8,927 nt of DNA from an uncultured Bacteroidales bacterium (lineage in GTDB: Bacteria > Bacteroidota > Bacteroidia > Bacteroidales > UBA932), in contig CAKVAS010000038.1 in NCBI GenBank assembly GCA_934725015.1, positions 1-8,927 of the forward strand. The letters are read 5' to 3'. The translations under genes and the position numbers were made by a program. Positions 7,101-8,927 of this stretch are shown here, one piece after another (the stretch's first letter is position 1; each line of letters starts with the position of its first letter). Below the pieces are notes generated by a model. That model ran no database searches, was not told where the DNA came from, and was given only the letters and a program-made list of their open reading frames with translations.

Positions 7101-8547
7101 GGGAATGTTCTGCGGAGATATGTTCAGCAACACCGTCCGGGACTATCGGGAGACGGAGCGCGCGTTCAGGGAGAGCTGCCGGAAAGAAATATGCCGCAGG
7201 ATGTATTCGGGAATTGAGGCACTCGCGCAGGAAACGTTCAACCCGCAGCTCACGATTTTGAAAAAGGCCATCCGAGGCGGAGCAAGGGGAATGTCCCTCA
7301 GGACTCTTTTCTCAAAGATTCCCGATTTGCTGCCGAGGCTGTGTCCATGTATGCTGATGAGCCCTCTTTCCGTGGCTCAGTATCTTCAGGCGAACCCCGA
7401 CTTGTTCGACATCGTGATTTTCGACGAGGCCTCGCAGATGCAGACAAGCGAGGCCGTCGGTTCCATTGGCAGGGGACATTCGCTGATTGTCGCCGGGGAT
7501 TCGAAGCAGCTGCCTCCGACGACTTTCTTCGAGACCCTGTCCTTTGACGAGGACAATGCCGACCGCGAGGATTTGGAAAGCATACTTGAAGACTGCATCT
7601 CGCTTTCCCTGCCGGCAAACACGCTGAGATGGCACTATCGTAGCCGGCATGAAAGTCTTATTACATTCAGCAACTCAAAGTATTACGGCAATTCCCTGCT
7701 CACCTTCCCTTCCACGGACGACCTCACAAGCAAGGTGACGCTGAAGCGGGTCGCCGGCTTGTATGAGAGAGGAGGGACACGCCAGAACAAGGCGGAGGCG
7801 GAAGCGGTGGTCGCGGAAATAAAGCGTCGTCTGGAGAATGAGCCGGACAGGAGCATAGGTATCATAACATTCAGCCAGCCTCAGCAGGTCGCGGTTGAAC
7901 GGCGTCTGGAGACTATGCTGCGCAACAATCCCGGCCTGAAGGAGATAGCCTCCCGTATGGATGAGCCGATTTTTGTGAAGAACCTGGAAAATGTTCAGGG
8001 CGATGAGCGCGATGTGATTCTGTTCTCCGTCGGTTATGGTCCTGACAAGAACGTGCGCATTCCGATGAATTTCGGCCCGCTTAACCAGAGCGGCGGCTGG
8101 CGGCGGCTCAATGTGGCAGTCTCAAGGGCCCGTTGCGAGATGAAAGTGTTCTCGTCCCTCTCTCCGGATGACATCAGGGTTGACTACAATACCCCCAAGG
8201 GCGTTGTCGGGCTTCGCGATTTCCTCCGTTACGCATCCGACGGCCGGAAGACTTTGGAGGAGTATTCCGGTGAAGCCGCAGAGCGCGATGCCTGGGTGGA
8301 GAAGGTCGCCGCGGAATTGCGTGAACGCGGGCTCAGGGTAAACACTAATGTAGGAACATCCGATTTCCGCATAGACATCGCCGTCCTTGACGAGGAGAAA
8401 GGCCGCTACATCTACGGCATCATCTGTGACGGCCCGAACTACGCCTCCGCGCCCTCAGCCGTTGACCGCGAGGTAGTGCGTCCAGCCATTCTTGAAAATC
8501 TCGGCTGGAACATCGAGCGCCGCTGGATTATGGACGAGTGGCGGTGA
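4159..8547 (+). CDS. Transglutaminase-like/DUF4011/SF1 helicase/Vsr-like nuclease fusion
   Basis: A 1462-aa cytoplasmic protein with no signal peptide or membrane segment. Order: a beta-rich N-terminus (1-125); a transglutaminase-like domain with TCLDTT (Cys221) and THAYAGAWLDEE (His247, Asp255); DUF4011, opening IIWERKLLDLTLRNNLLN (377-394); then an SF1 helicase: Walker A GPPGTGKS (680-687), Walker B DEAS (1089-1092), motif III GDSKQLPP (1113-1120), LRWHYRSRH (1156-1164), motif V VQGDERD (1279-1285), and motif VI RRLNVAVSRAR (1315-1325). About 400 residues, including helical insert, separate Walker A from B. The C-terminus (about 1370-1462) is a Vsr/MTES_1575-like PD-(D/E)XK fold: FRIDIAV (Asp1406), then GIICDG (1420-1425), where many relatives have GIECDG. 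All helicase motifs look intact. DUF4011-helicase-Vsr proteins are reported anti-phage defence proteins (named Hhe, as I recall), so DNA unwinding coupled to cleavage is the likely role. The leader is A-rich without a strong Shine-Dalgarno. Long antisense frames inside the gene are shadows. Confidence 0.9.
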   Translation: MAESVSIKAHCADIFSYARFRNGMRAVNRIVIKNTSGGILTGLRLTVESDPEIIHSASLHIGDIKDGASVVIDDVRADISTNYLANLTECQSGVLCIKVSSEEEDFVPVSFTHKITILPYDQWEGVRRADEHLACFCVPNHPEVKNIIKAASRRMLEWTGNPSMDGYAGGDPGRVKMMMAAIFGAIKDLSIAYALPPASFYESGQRIRMPEEIVGTRLATCLDTTMLYVSCLEAASLRPLVILNRTHAYAGAWLDEEAISPNAVSDDPSLLRKRDAEGINQMIPVETTKMDKGISTGFDDAVLAAEETLADADSFECVIDIHEARKLGVNPLPQRVWTADGYEIIPDGTPDVEQRPEALPASDKVDLTAEPFVEKQIIWERKLLDLTLRNNLLNIHPRSILQLMNPNTQLIVSALENGRSMRIGPCPDFWEGQMTGNGIYAAIAAADKMQTFTDEEVYDGRLRTFVDEKSTQTRMTTLRETARRSLEENGANTLYLTAGALKWTDTERQKEHYAPILLIPCEIMRLSGALVATGEEPVINLTLLEMLRENFELTIPGLDPLPQKDGHTDVRLVLNTVRKAVMDKKGWDVAPLVFLGNFTFSKFIIWNDIHSWHKIFDSNPMISSLKNGALDKRIKPLRNIGRDIDSLCPPDEILLPIDADSSQMKAIRDALDGRSFIMQGPPGTGKSQTITNIIANALYHGKRVLFVSEKKAALEVVQKRLESIGLGPLCLELHSNKAKKSMVLSKLEKTLEQKAPAECGTFGSEAARVAELRSVLDRHVEALHISGGEGMTLYGALSQYLASPSNLPFRNMPNTVMSSLTPDSVRQMQAVVRDFAAAAGRVSLDDIRDLLDLPLSEYTPALMERLKDEMEALLATRGRLLFRIRSRRLAKILGVDFWNGPGLNRSDSRRDKVGQWYGALGSLRDYAIYNSRRTVLRSRGLGVMASDFEVCKVTPEALPDSLMKSLQYSYVRKRVSSDAHLGMFCGDMFSNTVRDYRETERAFRESCRKEICRRMYSGIEALAQETFNPQLTILKKAIRGGARGMSLRTLFSKIPDLLPRLCPCMLMSPLSVAQYLQANPDLFDIVIFDEASQMQTSEAVGSIGRGHSLIVAGDSKQLPPTTFFETLSFDEDNADREDLESILEDCISLSLPANTLRWHYRSRHESLITFSNSKYYGNSLLTFPSTDDLTSKVTLKRVAGLYERGGTRQNKAEAEAVVAEIKRRLENEPDRSIGIITFSQPQQVAVERRLETMLRNNPGLKEIASRMDEPIFVKNLENVQGDERDVILFSVGYGPDKNVRIPMNFGPLNQSGGWRRLNVAVSRARCEMKVFSSLSPDDIRVDYNTPKGVVGLRDFLRYASDGRKTLEEYSGEAAERDAWVEKVAAELRERGLRVNTNVGTSDFRIDIAVLDEEKGRYIYGIICDGPNYASAPSAVDREVVRPAILENLGWNIERRWIMDEWR

Positions 8548-8560
8548 TTTACGGGTTTGC

Positions 8561-8589
8561 CTGCTTGTCTCTACGATGGAGGCATATTT
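8561..8589 (+). pseudogene. Scar of an AAA-ATPase-like gene (matches 2203-2231)
   Basis: This 29-nt stretch matches 2203-2231 at 27 of 29 positions and encodes the same peptide there (LLVSTMEAYF, just after the Walker A-like motif). A match this long is not expected by chance in a window of this size. The sequence on either side does not continue the gene: 8548-8560 is only vaguely similar, and after 8590 the frame soon ends. It lies 14 nt past the helicase stop, so a fragment from the 5' part of a second copy of this gene family abuts the right end of the sigma-helicase pair. Confidence 0.75.
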
Positions 8590-8606
8590 GGGGGAAATAG
8601 TTTTGT

Positions 8607-8646
8607 TATCCGAAATTTACTGCAAATTTGCACTAAATTGCGGATA
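8607..8646. repeat. 40-nt near-perfect palindrome
   Basis: Centred at 8626/8627, the two halves pair at 18 of 20 positions. The outer arms are TATCCG and CGGATA, the inner core TGCAAATTTGCA (8621-8632) is perfect, and mismatches fall at 8613/8640 and 8620/8633. It lies 60 nt past the helicase stop. It may act as a bidirectional transcription barrier or terminator hairpin, although no clear T-run follows, or as a binding or recombination site for a dimeric protein. Confidence 0.7.
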
Positions 8647-8663
8647 GAAATTTGGTCGTCCGG

Positions 8664-8852
8664 CTATTCTACCTTGATGACCCCCGGCTCATTTCCTTTG
8701 ATGTTGATGACAAACGGGGCGGCGATTGTCTCGCGGAAGGCATATTTCCCCTTCCCGGGATTGCCGCAGCATTTGAAGATTCGTCCGTTGGAGTGTATCT
8801 CTATTTCCTTTCTCCCCGGGTAGGCGGCGGGCGACTGGATTTCAACTATCCC
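8664..8852 (-). pseudogene. Broken reading frame, possible C-terminal remnant of an unknown gene
   Basis: On the minus strand, 62 codons are open from 8852 to the TAG at 8666-8664 but contain no credible start, and an in-frame TGA stands at 8855-8853. The translation includes YPGRKEIEIHSNGRIFKCC, then GKGKYAFRETIAAPFVINIK, and ends GVIKVE: balanced, beta-rich composition that looks more like real protein than either plus-strand frame. A one-base frame change near 8845 would join it to an upstream ATG at 8868 (MFAELRDS). I do not recognise the family. The rest of 8548-8927 holds only the ATPase scar and the palindrome; 8853-8927 shows no supportable gene. Confidence 0.28.
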
Positions 8853-8927
8853 TCAATTCCGCAAACATCCCAAAGTTTTTAGCGATTTGAGTTGAGCTGG
8901 GCATATTTTTATGCTGGCGAGCGATGG

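Noticed and set aside
8896..8919. Hairpin around GCATATTTTTATGC as a terminator
   Set aside because: Only about six pairs form before mismatches, and no T-run follows.
1..8927. CRISPR array, tRNA, rRNA or transposase gene
   Set aside because: No regularly spaced repeats, no tRNA- or rRNA-like sequence and no transposase or integrase motifs were seen on either strand.

Overview
The window reads as an accessory (defence-island-like) stretch of a Bacteroidales-type genome. The taxonomic hint comes from promoters: exact matches to the Bacteroidetes -7 box TAnnTTTG precede the divergent genes (TATATTTG on the minus strand, TAACTTTG on the plus strand). The gene families also fit: an AbiEii toxin with a DUF6088-type partner and an AAA-ATPase-like/PD-(D/E)XK family gene are both abundant in that phylum. 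Base composition is patchy. The first ~460 bases are very AT-rich, the abiE locus is intermediate, and the large helicase gene is clearly GC-rich, which suggests a mosaic assembled from several sources.

Layout: (1) 1-466 holds no secure gene, only a possible promoter and gene start running off the left edge, two weak small ORFs and a G8 tract. (2) 467-1849, minus strand, is a type IV toxin-antitoxin (AbiE-like) locus. The antitoxin-like DUF6088 gene is intact, but the AbiEii toxin has lost its nucleotidyltransferase core through an internal, frame-breaking deletion. (3) 1850-2058 is a divergent intergenic region with two promoters, an inverted repeat at the abiE start and a GC-rich hairpin. 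(4) 2059-3300, plus strand, is an AAA-ATPase-like gene that lacks the usual C-terminal nuclease domain. (5) 3335-8547, plus strand, is a two-gene unit: a sigma-70-like protein followed by a 1462-residue protein with an N-terminal transglutaminase-like domain, DUF4011, an SF1 helicase and a C-terminal Vsr/PD-(D/E)XK-like domain. (6) 8548-8927 holds a short scar of the same AAA-ATPase family, a 40-nt near-perfect palindrome and a broken minus-strand reading frame.

How it fits together: proteins joining DUF4011, an SF1 helicase and a Vsr-like nuclease are known single-gene anti-phage candidates. Here one sits directly behind a sigma-like gene, and the pair is bounded on both sides by broken pieces of one ATPase family. 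The best candidate for something new is therefore a sigma-like + transglutaminase-DUF4011-helicase-nuclease module delivered as a cassette into a hotspot whose neighbours are decaying.
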